NCBI GenBank assembly: GCA_002293145.1
Contig: DBCO01000040.1
Coordinates: 1 to 64,000 of the forward strand
DNA: 64,000 nucleotides
Direction of reading: 5' to 3'
DNA from: Akkermansiaceae bacterium UBA956
Lineage (GTDB): Bacteria; Verrucomicrobiota; Verrucomicrobiia; Verrucomicrobiales; Akkermansiaceae
The notes under the pieces were generated by a model, which was given only the letters and a program-made list of their open reading frames with translations, made no database searches and was not told the DNA's origin. How positions within the stretch are numbered: position 1 is the stretch's first letter; each line of letters opens with the position of its first letter. Positions 8,653 through 17,652 of this stretch are shown here, piece by piece. Both the position numbers and the translations under genes were made by a program.

Positions 8653-9717
8653 ATGGAATTGAAACCATTTCTTAGCGTGTCTGAACAAGTCGCGTCATTT
8701 GTTCGTGGGGAGGTAGAACGTGGACGCTGGCGCGGCACGGTGCCTGGAATGAACCAACTGGCGAAGGAACTGGGCGTGAACAGCAAGACCGTTGCGTCCG
8801 CTCTTCGGCAGCTCGAACAGGAAGGCTATCTTCAGGGTCAGGGATCGGGCCGCAACCGGCGGGTTGCCCAGCAAATCGGGCCGGGGCCGCGCCCGATGCT
8901 CATTGGCATCCTTCCTTACGATCCACCCGACCGGCATTCAGAAGACCTGAGCAAGCTCCAGCACGCTCTCGTGGAGGCCGGTCATGCCGTGGCATTTCCC
9001 AAAAAAACCCTAACGGAAATCGGCATGCAAACGGGCCGCGTCGGGCATCTCGTTAATCAAATAGCGGCGGATGCATGGGTGGTATCGGCTGGGTCACGCG
9101 AGGTGCTGGAATGGTTTGTCACTCAGCCATTGCCGGCGTTTGCCATGTTCGGGCGATGGCAAGGCTTGTCGATTGCCGGAACAGGTCCGGACAAACTGCT
9201 GTCATCCATCGCCGCCACGCGTCAACTGATCGCTCTGGGGCACCGCCGGATCGTGAATATCTGCCGACGCGAGCGGCGACTGCCCACCCCGGGGGACGAA
9301 GAGAGCGCCTTTCTTGCGGAGCTTGCAAACCATGGGATCGCGGTGGGCGACTACAATTTACCGGACTGGAAAGAAACCAAGGAGGGCTTGCAAACGCTGC
9401 TGGAATCGCTGTTCCAGATTACGCGACCGACAGCGCTTCTTTTTGATGAACCACCCATTTTCGCCGCAGGCCAGCAGTTTCTGGCGCGGAAGGGCATCCG
9501 AGTGCCGGAGGACGTTTCCGTCTTTTGTACGGATTCCGATCCCACCTTTGCCTGGTGTGTACCGGCCATTGCGCACATCCGCTGGGATTTGCGCCCGGCG
9601 ATCCTCCGAATTCTGCGCTGGGCGGAAAATGTAAGCCGAGGTCGCAAGGATTTGAAACAAACACTGGTGTCCACCGAGTTAGTGATTGGTGGAACCATCG
9701 GACCGCCAGCAGCTTAG
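8653..9717 (+). CDS. GntR-type winged helix / LacI-type sensor transcriptional regulator
   Basis: This 354-residue protein has a GntR-type winged-helix DNA-binding domain at about 1-75 (SVSEQVASFVRGEVERGRW, MNQLAKELGVNSKTVASALR). It is followed by a periplasmic-binding-protein-like sugar sensor of the LacI/GalR type at about 80-345 (PMLIGILPYD, ALGHRRIVNICRRERRLP, EDVSVFCTDSDPTFAW). The frame stays open upstream to 7939, but that part overlaps the antisense beta-strand gene and is low-complexity shadow. The ATG at 8653 gives a correct N-terminus and lies just after a 25-bp dyad. The domain pair is known from sugar-catabolic regulators, especially in Verrucomicrobiota and Bacteroidota. It probably controls the divergent module 8483-844. 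Its codons (CTG, GGC, GCG rich) differ from the TTG-rich genes to the right. Confidence 0.8.
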   Translation: MELKPFLSVSEQVASFVRGEVERGRWRGTVPGMNQLAKELGVNSKTVASALRQLEQEGYLQGQGSGRNRRVAQQIGPGPRPMLIGILPYDPPDRHSEDLSKLQHALVEAGHAVAFPKKTLTEIGMQTGRVGHLVNQIAADAWVVSAGSREVLEWFVTQPLPAFAMFGRWQGLSIAGTGPDKLLSSIAATRQLIALGHRRIVNICRRERRLPTPGDEESAFLAELANHGIAVGDYNLPDWKETKEGLQTLLESLFQITRPTALLFDEPPIFAAGQQFLARKGIRVPEDVSVFCTDSDPTFAWCVPAIAHIRWDLRPAILRILRWAENVSRGRKDLKQTLVSTELVIGGTIGPPAA

Positions 9718-9786
9718 CTCCTCACTATTCATCATCGTACTGCGACGGAAATTCCTGACGCAACGACTGCGGAATCGGTGCTTGGC

Positions 9787-10152
9787 CTAGGTGCTTATAA
9801 AAAGGGCAGACCTTTTTTTAGGAAATGCAAATTCCCAAGCATTTTCCGGCAGTGTCGCTTTCCACAATCCGCGCTCGCTCTTGGTCCAGCCCGTGATCAA
9901 TTTGCCCGCCGTGAATATCGCGTTCTTACCACTCCACGTCACCTGCGAATCCTCCGCCCCCAGCGCGAGCGTTTCGGGGATCTGATATGTGCCCTCAGCG
10001 ATGACAATCCGCACAGGTTTCGCTGCCGCCCGCGCCGCATCACGCGCCTCAAGCACTGTGCGGATCGGACCAGCTGAAGAAAGAAAAATTTCCCCACCAA
10101 AGCCCGGCAGCAACAAGGTGAAAGAATAAGCGCAGAGTAGGAGATTTTTCAT
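9787..10152 (-). pseudogene. Truncated N-terminal copy of a secreted beta-helix protein
   Basis: 121 codons remain. A signal peptide (MKNLLLCAYSFTLLLPGFGG) is followed by the typical start of right-handed parallel beta-helix proteins: IRTVLEARDAARAA, VRIVIAEGTYQIPETLALG, VTWSGKNAIFTAG. Such proteins usually run to several hundred residues, whereas this one stops soon after a WEFAF segment, 69 bases from the end of the regulator gene. The first 16 codons and leader are identical to 1-118. I interpret it as a 5' fragment left by the event that placed the 10-kb module here. It may still be translated, but a functional beta-helix cannot form. Confidence 0.65.
9799..9819 (+). terminator. Possible terminator after the regulator gene
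   Basis: AAAAAGG, a GCAGA loop and CCTTTTT form a 7-bp stem followed by further T residues, about 80 bases after the stop of the regulator gene at 9717. The stem is AT-rich and weak. It overlaps the 3' end of the truncated beta-helix fragment on the other strand. Confidence 0.35.
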
Positions 10153-10221
10153 GGGGAATGGATGATCGTGAATTCGATCACGGTATCCAATAAGGAGAGG
10201 GGATTTGCAATCCTATTGTTG
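10104..10221. repeat. Direct repeat copy B (pair with 1-118)
   Basis: Exact second copy of positions 1-118 in the same orientation. Here the repeat lies at the 5' end of the truncated beta-helix gene and its leader. Within it, CGTGA-N6-TCACG (about 10166-10181; equivalent to 63-78 in copy A) is a small dyad that could be an operator for the beta-helix gene. Confidence 0.95.
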
Positions 10222-10783
10222 TATCGTTAGAAGGAGACCAAAGTGTGGAACTCCGATAGGAAAGGTATCGAACGTTGTATGGTTGATGGGATACAATCTA
10301 GACGAATGGAATGATTGCAGTGATGCGTTTGGCAAGCCCGTTCTTGTTGAAGAAAGCAATCAGACTAGCCCGTCCGCCAAAAGGAGTGATAGGCTTTGGA
10401 GTAGCAGCACGATTGACTTGCGTGCGGGAAAAACGGTGTAGTAAAAAGTGCGCATCATTTGGTGAATGAAGTTGGTGTCAAGTTATTTGACACAACCATG
10501 CTACCATAAGACCTGAAGCCAAACGATTTTTTTCTAACTTCGGTTTTCGGGTTGAAAAAGCTTATTTTTCTGAAATGAGCGAAACGCAAAGGTGCGGAGT
10601 TCTCAAAGTAAATCGCTGAGGATTTTTCATCTGCCCGCTACTTTTCGTTGCACCCATCAGTTACCACTAATTTGACTAAATTGCCTGTTACAATCACTAG
10701 CATCAGGTGCAATTTGCGAGATTATGAATCGTTAGTGCCTGAGAACAAACACCCTATTTTATAGGCACTGATGAGGAATACGA
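10222..10783. other. Non-coding gap with one sharp palindrome
   Basis: No convincing gene lies here. A 78-codon frame starting at 10205 resembles nothing I know and starts inside the repeat. The notable element is GTGTCAA (10475-10481), five bases, then TTGACAC (10487-10493): a perfect 7-bp inverted repeat typical of an operator or short hairpin. The rest is AT-rich and featureless. Confidence 0.4.
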
Positions 10784-12592
10784 TTACGGCGTTCGTTTCT
10801 CTTTTTCAATGTTGGCGAGTGTGATCAATGTCGTGCGACCGATGGGCTTGCCATCGCGGTAGCTGCTGGTGCGCAGGTGACTGGCTCCTTTTGGAATGGG
10901 CAGTGGTCCTTGGCAAATCGGATACGTAGCGTCTGGCTCGGTATCGTCGAAGGTGTAGTGAATTTGCAAACCATCAATCTCAGGGGTGATGACCACGCTT
11001 TGTTTGTCAGCGGAAAGAGTGATTGCAGGATCATAGATCGAGTGGGAGTAATTCCAGTTCATGGCATCGAAGCGGGCGAAATGGGCTTCTACACGTTTCA
11101 CAAAGGCAGGCCAGTCTTTTTCTGCGGAACGTTGGGACCAGGCTTCTTCTGCGATGGCGAAGGCCCTTGGCCAGGTCATGTATTGTGCGTGACGGAAGGT
11201 GGGGATTTCCTCCGTCCAAATATTGCCCTGAATACCGAGCAGCAAATTGCTATCCATATCCGCAGGCAAGGTTGGATCGAAAAGGTAAGTATCCTTGAGC
11301 CGTGCCATGCCGTAGGTTGCGGGTTCGATTTCTGGGTGACCTTGGTAGAGATCGAGGTAGTAGGCGGGGCTGGGGCTCATGATGACGTGCCGGCCCATTT
11401 TCGCGGCGGCGATGCCACCTGCTTTGCCTTGCCATGACATGACGGTGGCAGTTTCGGCAAGGCCGCCTTGTAAAATTTCATCCCAACCAATGAGCTTTTT
11501 GCCGTTGGCCTGGATGATTTTTTCGATGCGTTTGATAAACCATGATTGCAGTTCGTGCGGGTCCTTGTGCCCTTCCCTTTTCATCAGTTCCTGACAGTCG
11601 GCGTCATTCGCCCAAAAGTTTTTCGGGCACTCGTCACCGCCCATGTGGATGTATTCGTTAGGGAATAATTTAGCGACTTCTGAGAGCACATCATTGATGA
11701 AAACAAAGGTCTCTGGGTTGGATGGATCAAGTGTGTTTTCGATGGTGCCATAAAATTGGGAACCAGGATTAACCTGAAATGGTCCACCCGTTGTGGACAG
11801 TTCTGGATAGGCGGCAAGAATCGCCATGGCATGTCCTGGGATGTCAATTTCGGGGACAATGGTGATGTGTCGCAGAGCGGCGTAGGCGATGATCTCCTTG
11901 ATTTGCTCTTGGGTATAGAAGCCACCATAGCTTGCTTTTTCATCGGGCTCGGGACCGGGACGACTCCACCAGATTCCTTCCCGATGCACACGCCAAGCCC
12001 CGATTTCTGTGAGCTTTGGCCGCGATTTGATCTCGATTCTCCAGCCTTGATCGTCGGTGAGATGCCAATGGAAGACGTTGAATTTGTAGTGCGCCATTTG
12101 ATCGAGAAAGAGTTTGATTTCCTCGATGGATTGGATGTGTCTGGATGAATCCAGCATGAGCCCACGCCAACCGAATCGCGGTGCGTCGCGGATGACGCAG
12201 GCAGGGATTGCTTGTGCGTTGGGTTGGATGAGCTGCAATAGCGTCTGAATGCCATAGAAGGCGCCAGCCTCGTCTCGCGCATCGAGAACGATGTTTTCTG
12301 GAGCTACCGTGAGCGTGTAGGCATAGCTGGCATCGGCTTGTGGGTTGATCGAGAGTTTGATCGTGCCGTGACTTTGTAGAGTGGTCTCAGGAACATGAGG
12401 GAGAAGTTTTTTTATCCTAGAAGATAGATGATCTTTGAGAAAGTCCGACGTGCCAGCAGTTACAATCTCCCATTTACCATTTAGTGCAAAGGAGCCATCT
12501 TTCGGTTCGACTGAGGTGGGCAGTGGGATTAACGGAAACGCAATAGTCAGAGAGCTGCTGCATAACAAAAGGGATATGATTAATCGGTTCAT
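10784..12592 (-). CDS. Secreted GH20 beta-N-acetylhexosaminidase
   Basis: A 602-residue GH20 enzyme that removes terminal beta-linked GlcNAc or GalNAc from glycans. A signal peptide occupies about 1-19 (MNRLIISLLLCSSSLTIAFP). An N-terminal alpha/beta GH20b domain spans about 20-135. The catalytic barrel follows, with the hallmark segments FHWHLTDDQGWRIEIK (about 174-189), PEIDIPGHAMA (247-257) and HMGGDEC (316-322), whose D320-E321 pair is the family's catalytic dyad. A small C-terminal jelly-roll-like part follows (TLSADKQSVVITPEIDGLQI). The length is normal for the family. It stands alone, flanked by non-coding gaps, next to the glycan module on its left and the phosphonate island on its right. 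It probably acts in the periplasm or outside the cell. Confidence 0.92.
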   Translation of the reverse strand: MNRLIISLLLCSSSLTIAFPLIPLPTSVEPKDGSFALNGKWEIVTAGTSDFLKDHLSSRIKKLLPHVPETTLQSHGTIKLSINPQADASYAYTLTVAPENIVLDARDEAGAFYGIQTLLQLIQPNAQAIPACVIRDAPRFGWRGLMLDSSRHIQSIEEIKLFLDQMAHYKFNVFHWHLTDDQGWRIEIKSRPKLTEIGAWRVHREGIWWSRPGPEPDEKASYGGFYTQEQIKEIIAYAALRHITIVPEIDIPGHAMAILAAYPELSTTGGPFQVNPGSQFYGTIENTLDPSNPETFVFINDVLSEVAKLFPNEYIHMGGDECPKNFWANDADCQELMKREGHKDPHELQSWFIKRIEKIIQANGKKLIGWDEILQGGLAETATVMSWQGKAGGIAAAKMGRHVIMSPSPAYYLDLYQGHPEIEPATYGMARLKDTYLFDPTLPADMDSNLLLGIQGNIWTEEIPTFRHAQYMTWPRAFAIAEEAWSQRSAEKDWPAFVKRVEAHFARFDAMNWNYSHSIYDPAITLSADKQSVVITPEIDGLQIHYTFDDTEPDATYPICQGPLPIPKGASHLRTSSYRDGKPIGRTTLITLANIEKEKRTP

Positions 12593-13197
12593 GTTCGTTT
12601 GGGGGTAAGTTTATGATGCTGTGGAGAATTTTTCCATGACTAAATGTCCGGGAGTGTTAAGTCAAGCGGTATATTTTTCTGGTGCTCCACGTTTCCATCG
12701 TGCTGAGACTAGCCATTCGCTCTTGCTGCCTTGAAGGGTAATTTCACTAGCATCAAAGTCGATTGTTACCAATGCCCACAGAGGCTCTCGTTAGGGAGCA
12801 ACATGATTGAGTAGATGATGGCTTTTGTGGGTCTCCTAGTCATAGGCATTTTTCCACGCGTGATTTGGAAGCCAGCCATAGCAAGCGCTATTGGTTTGGA
12901 CGAGGGAAATGCCGCCGATGCGGTTCACACTGCCCTGGTCGCAGTGCACGCTGAATACAGCGGTAACACCAACGTGATCAGCGTCACGGTCTTTTTCGAG
13001 GACGCACGGATTTCCTACTGGTTTTCCAATCCCAAGGAGGGATCGAGCGGTTGATGGATTAAAACGATTAGCTAGTCGTTTCATGCCATGCGACCGGCGA
13101 TTTTTGACTCTCATACCATTTTTGCTGCTAAAATATGCTTTTGCATAGCATAGCGCGGATGGGAAAGCTCTACATAGAATTGATGGCTAGCAGATGA
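12593..13197. other. 600-base gap without a convincing gene
   Basis: Overlapping frames of 79 codons (plus, 12815-13054) and 92 codons (minus, 12836-13114) cover each other. Neither shows a known motif or a plausible start context. The region may hold decayed coding sequence and the promoter of the GH20 gene (12593 onward, AT-rich). I see no hairpin or repeat worth naming. Confidence 0.3.
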
Positions 13198-13758
13198 TCA
13201 CATCGGGCGACCAAGGAAAACGCAGAGAATGGTGGCATTGCGTGCATGTGGATTGAAAACGCGGTGATCGACCTCGGCATCGAAGTAGAGGGAGTCGCCC
13301 TCGCGTAACTCGATGACTTCGCCATCATATTCGAAGGAAACTTTTCCCTTGATGAGCATGAGGAATTCCTCGCCCTCGTGCGACATGGCTTCGCCTCTGC
13401 CGCCGCCTGCGGGAACTTCTAGCAAAAATGGATCCATCTTGCGGTCGGGGCGACCATGGGCCAGTGCGAGGTAGTTGATGTTTGATTGCTCGCGATCACG
13501 TTCGATCATAACGCGATCCGCCACTCGCGTAATGCTGATTTTGGGTTTTTCATCAAGGCCCTCGAACAGCTTTGATAGACTAAGACCAAGAGCATCGCAC
13601 ATCTTGGCAAGAGTGGGCAGTGAGGGGGTAACGCGAAAATTTTCCACTTTCGACAGCAAACCTTTGCCCAAGCCCGAAAGCTCAGCGACACGCTCTAGTG
13701 TGTATCCCTTGGCGATGCGAGCAGCCTTGAGACGAGAGGATAATTCAACGAGATTCAT
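13198..13758 (-). CDS. XRE-type HTH plus cupin transcriptional regulator
   Basis: This 186-residue protein has an N-terminal XRE/Cro helix-turn-helix at about 5-60 (LSSRLKAARIAKGYTLERVA, LSGLGKGLLSKVENFRVTPS) and a C-terminal cupin_2 domain at about 110-182 (HEGEEFLMLIKGKVSFEYDG, LREGDSLYFDAEVDHRVFNP). The HTH-cupin design is common in regulators of amino-compound and small-molecule catabolism, where the cupin senses the ligand. It is transcribed away from the MFS transporter at 14121 across a 362-base gap, so it is the best candidate for the local regulator of the phosphonate island. The ligand is unknown; AEP or phosphonoacetaldehyde are guesses from context. Confidence 0.85.
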   Translation of the reverse strand: MNLVELSSRLKAARIAKGYTLERVAELSGLGKGLLSKVENFRVTPSLPTLAKMCDALGLSLSKLFEGLDEKPKISITRVADRVMIERDREQSNINYLALAHGRPDRKMDPFLLEVPAGGGRGEAMSHEGEEFLMLIKGKVSFEYDGEVIELREGDSLYFDAEVDHRVFNPHARNATILCVFLGRPM

Positions 13759-14120
13759 CTGCCAGGATTCATAAGTAATTCGAGCGGATGGTCAAGAAAA
13801 CGATAGGATATTGCGCGCTGAACATTCCGATAAGTTAGCTTTAGCTTCAAAGCATAGGAAGCGTTTAGATGTAGAATCGCCTAGCAGGTTATCCTGTTTG
13901 CCAGAGGTGTCGAGCCTGCGACTTCAAAAAACTGATCATCGTAGTGTGTGCGCAGAGCGCTAGTGATGCCGTTCATGGTTGTAAGTTGTTTGGCAGAGAA
14001 CATTAAAAGGACCTTGGTTGATGCTCAACAAATGCCACTTGCGAATGGTTTCCTAAAAAGCAACAATTTTGTTTCAAATGGTTTTTTTCCTTGAGCATAG
14101 AATTATGGTGCAGTAGTAAA
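13759..14120. promoter_or_regulatory. Divergent promoter region between XRE regulator and MFS operon
   Basis: This gap separates two divergent starts, so it must contain both promoters. It is AT-rich close to the MFS start (about 14060-14110). A short dyad AACAA-TT-TTGTT lies near 14062-14073. I could not identify reliable -35/-10 boxes or a strong operator. No gene is visible inside. Confidence 0.4.
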
Positions 14121-15380
14121 ATGTTCACACAGATGACTCACGAGGAACCAGTATCATTTCAAAAAGCACGGGTAAGAACTCTCTTGGCGGTGATGTTTTG
14201 CTATTTGTTTTACTACACCGGGCGGCAAAATTTTGGCTTTGCGATTCCCGGGATGGCGGAAGAGCTTGGTTTATCAAAAATTTCCCTTGGCTGGTGTAGC
14301 ACGGCGTTGCTGTGGAGCTACGCGATTGGTCAGGCGATCAATGGACCTCTGGCGGATCGTTTTGGCGGAAGGCGATTGATGAGTCTGGGTGGCTTGCTGT
14401 CGTTTGTGATGAATGTGATCACCAGCTTTGCTGGTGGTTTGGCTGGGGTTCTCGTGCCATGGGCGGGCAATGGCTATGTGCAATCAATGGGCTGGGCTCC
14501 AGGTAGCCGCATTCTCTCAAACTGGTGGGGCAAGGTGCATCGTGGACGGGTCTATGGCGCTTATGTTTTTGCCGCAGGCATGTCGTCAGTGGTCACATAC
14601 ATCATGGCGGCAACGGTGGTGGATCTTGGTTGGCGCTGGATTTTTCGCGGCCCGGTGATCTTGATGTTGTTAGGCTGTGTGGTGTTTTGGTTTGTGGTGC
14701 GTGAGAAGCCATCGGACAAAGGATATTCAGATGAGATCGAGGAGGAATCAGCGAAGGAAATTGCGACTGCGGGTGAGCAAGAGACGATGAATTGGTGGCA
14801 GCGCTATCGTTGTGGATTTCGTAGTGTGCCTTTTCTCTTTGGTTGTGCGGCCATTGGTTTTCAGAATTTAGCTCGATATGGATTGTTAGTCTGGGTGCCC
14901 GTGCATTTTTTGGGAGATGACTGGAAAAATTCATCGGACAAATGGATCGCGGTGGCATTGCCTGTGGGCATGGCGATGGGCGCCGTCTCAGCGGGCTGGA
15001 TCTCAGATCGTTTGTTTGGCGGACGTCGGGCGATGCCCGTGGTGATTTTTTTGGGCTTTGCATCGTTATGTGCAGCTGGCATGGCGATGCTCGATCGTGG
15101 CTCGATCATCGCGCTGCCACTGTTGTTTTTGACGGGTTTTTTTGTCTATGGGCCGCAGTCGGCTTTTTGGGCACTGTGTCCTGATCTGTTAGGAAAAAAA
15201 CTTGCAGGCACGGGGACGGGGATGATGAATTTTTTCGCCTATTTGTTTGCTGGCTTGGGTGAGCCGTTGATTGGGTATTTGATCGAGTCTCAGCATTCGA
15301 CTCACATGGTGTTTCCTGTCGTCTCGGTTGCGTGCTTGTGCGGCGCAACGCTGATGACATTTATTTGCAAAAAAGTATGA
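14121..15380 (+). CDS. MFS transporter of the organophosphate:phosphate antiporter type
   Basis: About 419 residues and 12 predicted membrane segments. The N-terminus reads LFYYTGRQNFGFAIPGMAEE and the loop between helices 2 and 3 PLADRFGGRRLMSLG, both typical of the GlpT/UhpT/UhpC (OPA) branch of the MFS, which moves phosphorylated small molecules across the inner membrane. A long acidic central loop (about 205-235) divides the two halves. I chose the ATG at 14121 rather than 14091; 14133 is also possible, and none has a Shine-Dalgarno sequence. Its stop overlaps the start of the next gene (ATGA at 15377-15380), so the two are translationally coupled. In this setting it may import AEP, a related aminophosphonate or a phosphonate ester; the substrate is inferred. 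Confidence 0.85.
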   Translation: MFTQMTHEEPVSFQKARVRTLLAVMFCYLFYYTGRQNFGFAIPGMAEELGLSKISLGWCSTALLWSYAIGQAINGPLADRFGGRRLMSLGGLLSFVMNVITSFAGGLAGVLVPWAGNGYVQSMGWAPGSRILSNWWGKVHRGRVYGAYVFAAGMSSVVTYIMAATVVDLGWRWIFRGPVILMLLGCVVFWFVVREKPSDKGYSDEIEEESAKEIATAGEQETMNWWQRYRCGFRSVPFLFGCAAIGFQNLARYGLLVWVPVHFLGDDWKNSSDKWIAVALPVGMAMGAVSAGWISDRLFGGRRAMPVVIFLGFASLCAAGMAMLDRGSIIALPLLFLTGFFVYGPQSAFWALCPDLLGKKLAGTGTGMMNFFAYLFAGLGEPLIGYLIESQHSTHMVFPVVSVACLCGATLMTFICKKV

Positions 15381-16474
15381 ATGATAAATCACGTTCTCAA
15401 TCCCTTGCACTTGCTGCGGTTTTTTCTGGTTACGGTCAGCCGTTTCGTCTCGAAGAATTTTCGATCCCGCAGCCGGGTCGTGGTGAATTGCTCGTGGACA
15501 TTGCTTGTAGTACGATTTGTGGAAGTGATTTGCATACTTGGCATGGCAGACGTATGGAGCCAACGCCGTGCATTTTGGGGCATGAAATTGTGGGACGCAT
15601 CGCGGCATTTGGTAATGATGCACCGCGCACTGATCTCAGAGGGCATAGTTTGCAGGTGGGGGATCGTATTACGTGGACGATTGCGGCCTCGTGCGGTGAA
15701 TGTTTTTTCTGCAAAAATGGCCTACCGCAAAAGTGTGAGCATTTGTTTAAGTATGGGCACAATGCGATTGCTCCAGGCAAAGAATTCAGTGGCGGATTCG
15801 CGGAGTGTTGCATTTTGACTCCGGGTACGGGGATTGTGAAATTGCCCGATGGATTATCTGACATGATAGCAGCTCCGGCAAACTGCGCGGTCTCTACCGT
15901 GGCGGCTGCCTTACGGATGTCGGGAACGGTGGAAGGCGCTACGATTGCGGTATTAGGCTGTGGTGTGCTCGGCGTGAATGCCATCGCCATGGCACGCTAC
16001 TTGGGTGCTGCGCAGGTCATTGCCTGTGATGTGAGCGTTGAAAGAATTGCGGTGGCGGGACGTTTCGGGGCTACGGATTTTGCTGAGCCAGATGACTTGC
16101 GGGTGATGTTGCAAGATCTTACAAGCGGCAGAGGCGCGGATATTTCGTTAGAGTTTTCGGGAGCTGCTGCTGCGGCGGCTGGAGCGATTGCAGCAACGCG
16201 CACGGGTGGTGTGGCAGTGATTGCTGGAACGACGACTCCAGGTGCGAATTTGCAGTTGGATGCGAATGATCTGGTGCGGCGCATGCTCACCATTCGCGGT
16301 TTGCATAATTATGGGCCACAAGATTTGTTGACTGCGGTTGATTTCCTATCGGCTACGGCAGATTCGGTGCCTTATGATGATTTGTCGGGTGGCTCGTTTG
16401 CCTTGGTTGATATTGAAAAAGCCTTTGCTGCATCATCTGAGTTGCCGGGACGTCGGGTTGCAGTGATTCCGTAA
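15377..16474 (+). CDS. Zinc alcohol dehydrogenase, phosphonate-catabolism-associated type
   Basis: This 365-residue medium-chain dehydrogenase has catalytic zinc ligands in STICGSDLHTWHG (C48) and GHE (H69-E70), four structural zinc cysteines (C106, C109, C112, C120 in CGECFFCKNGLPQKC) and a Rossmann fold starting at about residue 168 (GATIAVLGCGVLGVNA). It resembles the subfamily called HpnZ (TIGR03366), named for recurring next to phosphonate degradation genes; its substrate is not established. The real start is the ATG at 15377, overlapping the transporter stop by four bases. An upstream in-frame extension to 15332 would lie inside the transporter gene. It could oxidise a hydroxylated phosphonate or an alcohol freed from a phosphonate ester. 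It converges on the phosphodiesterase gene with a 13-base gap. Confidence 0.82.
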   Translation: MNDKSRSQSLALAAVFSGYGQPFRLEEFSIPQPGRGELLVDIACSTICGSDLHTWHGRRMEPTPCILGHEIVGRIAAFGNDAPRTDLRGHSLQVGDRITWTIAASCGECFFCKNGLPQKCEHLFKYGHNAIAPGKEFSGGFAECCILTPGTGIVKLPDGLSDMIAAPANCAVSTVAAALRMSGTVEGATIAVLGCGVLGVNAIAMARYLGAAQVIACDVSVERIAVAGRFGATDFAEPDDLRVMLQDLTSGRGADISLEFSGAAAAAAGAIAATRTGGVAVIAGTTTPGANLQLDANDLVRRMLTIRGLHNYGPQDLLTAVDFLSATADSVPYDDLSGGSFALVDIEKAFAASSELPGRRVAVIP

Positions 16475-16487
16475 GTTTTCCGTTTTG

Positions 16488-17512
16488 TTACTCCTCAGTC
16501 GCCGTTTGTTGGTAGAAGGTTGGTGTGGCACTGGGCGTCGGACTTCCAACAGTGGCGTGAATCCAGCCATCTGGGCCAGGCATCAGATACAAGAGGTGGT
16601 TTTATGTGCGACGGCGGGCTGGCCGATCACTTCTTCCGACACAACGCCCGCTGGGATGTCGGGGCCGTTGAGCGCCATGCAGATGGTGCGTTCATCAGAG
16701 CTTTGGCCACTATGGCTGGTGCCAATACCGCCGTGGTCGGTGGTGAGAATGATCAGCCAATTTTCCTCGTCGTAATCAGGTCGAGCGCGCAATGCTGCTA
16801 GCACATCGCCAACGTGTGCATCCACAGCGGCGATGGCGTTGATGTAATTCGGATTGGTAGCAGCAAACCCGGAAGCATGACCTGCTCCATCGACTTGATC
16901 AAAGTGCAACATCATGACATCGGGGTCGGCGCTACCGAGATAAGAAACGCTGAGATTTTTTACCGATTCATCGCGTTGTGGATACGAGCTACCGATTCCT
17001 TTTGTATGGTAATCAAATGACGCGGGCTGTGCGGCGACGAGGTAGTCTTCGATCCATGACCAACTTGAAATACTCGCAACACAGGCATCGGGGACGATAC
17101 TTTTCAAACGAGTGGCAAAGGCGGGTGCCTGCGCTACGAGATAACTGCTGAGTGTTGCTGGTTGATTGTAGGCGGGTGTGCTGTTGCCGATGACCTTGTG
17201 TCGGTCCGTCCACGTGCCAGTATAAAGCGAGGTCCATCCCGGCCCACTTACTGTTGATTGCTGGCCAATGCCGTTGAGTGGGCCACCTACATAGGCATTC
17301 CATGTCACCATGCCGTTATCGATCAAGCCTCGAATGTTCGGCGCAGCTTCCGTTGCCATGCTGCGCTTCAATGCATCATTGTGAAGCCCGTCAATGCCAA
17401 TGAACAACACACGTTTGCCTTGAAACGCACTCGTGTTTCCAGGGCCACCCAACGCATAGAGAAAGGCTAACGATAAAAATAACAATGGTAAAAGCAGAGA
17501 AGTTTTTTTCAT
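16488..17512 (-). CDS. Secreted alkaline-phosphatase-superfamily phosphodiesterase, with a 3' frameshift
   Basis: A signal peptide (about 1-29) precedes an alkaline-phosphatase-superfamily domain like type I phosphodiesterases: IGIDGLHNDALKR (metal ligand D41), GPGWTSLYTGT (nucleophile T94), MLHFDQVDGAGHASGF and LTTDHGG. The family hydrolyses phosphate or phosphonate mono- and diesters. The continuous frame ends at 16583 with an odd tail, TTSCI. In the neighbouring frame the sequence goes on sensibly (NHLLYLMPGPDGWIHATVGS and then FYQQTATEE) to a stop at 16488-16490. One base missing from the AAAA run (TTTT at 16600-16603 on the plus strand) would explain this, as a recent mutation or a sequencing error. 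The catalytic core is intact either way. It is secreted, so it may release phosphate or AEP outside the cytoplasm. Confidence 0.75.
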
Positions 17513-17652
17513 TACTGGAGGAAGGCGCGTGACGATAGCAATGTCGAGTAATGTGGCGATATTGACGTAATGGCACCGAGATCACCATAGCAAAAACGTT
17601 TAATAAATTGTCAATTTCACCACGGAGTTTTGCAGCGGTGTGTTCACAGCGA

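Noticed and set aside
12815..13114. Two overlapping small frames on opposite strands
   Set aside because: No motif, no start context, mutually overlapping; not reported as genes.
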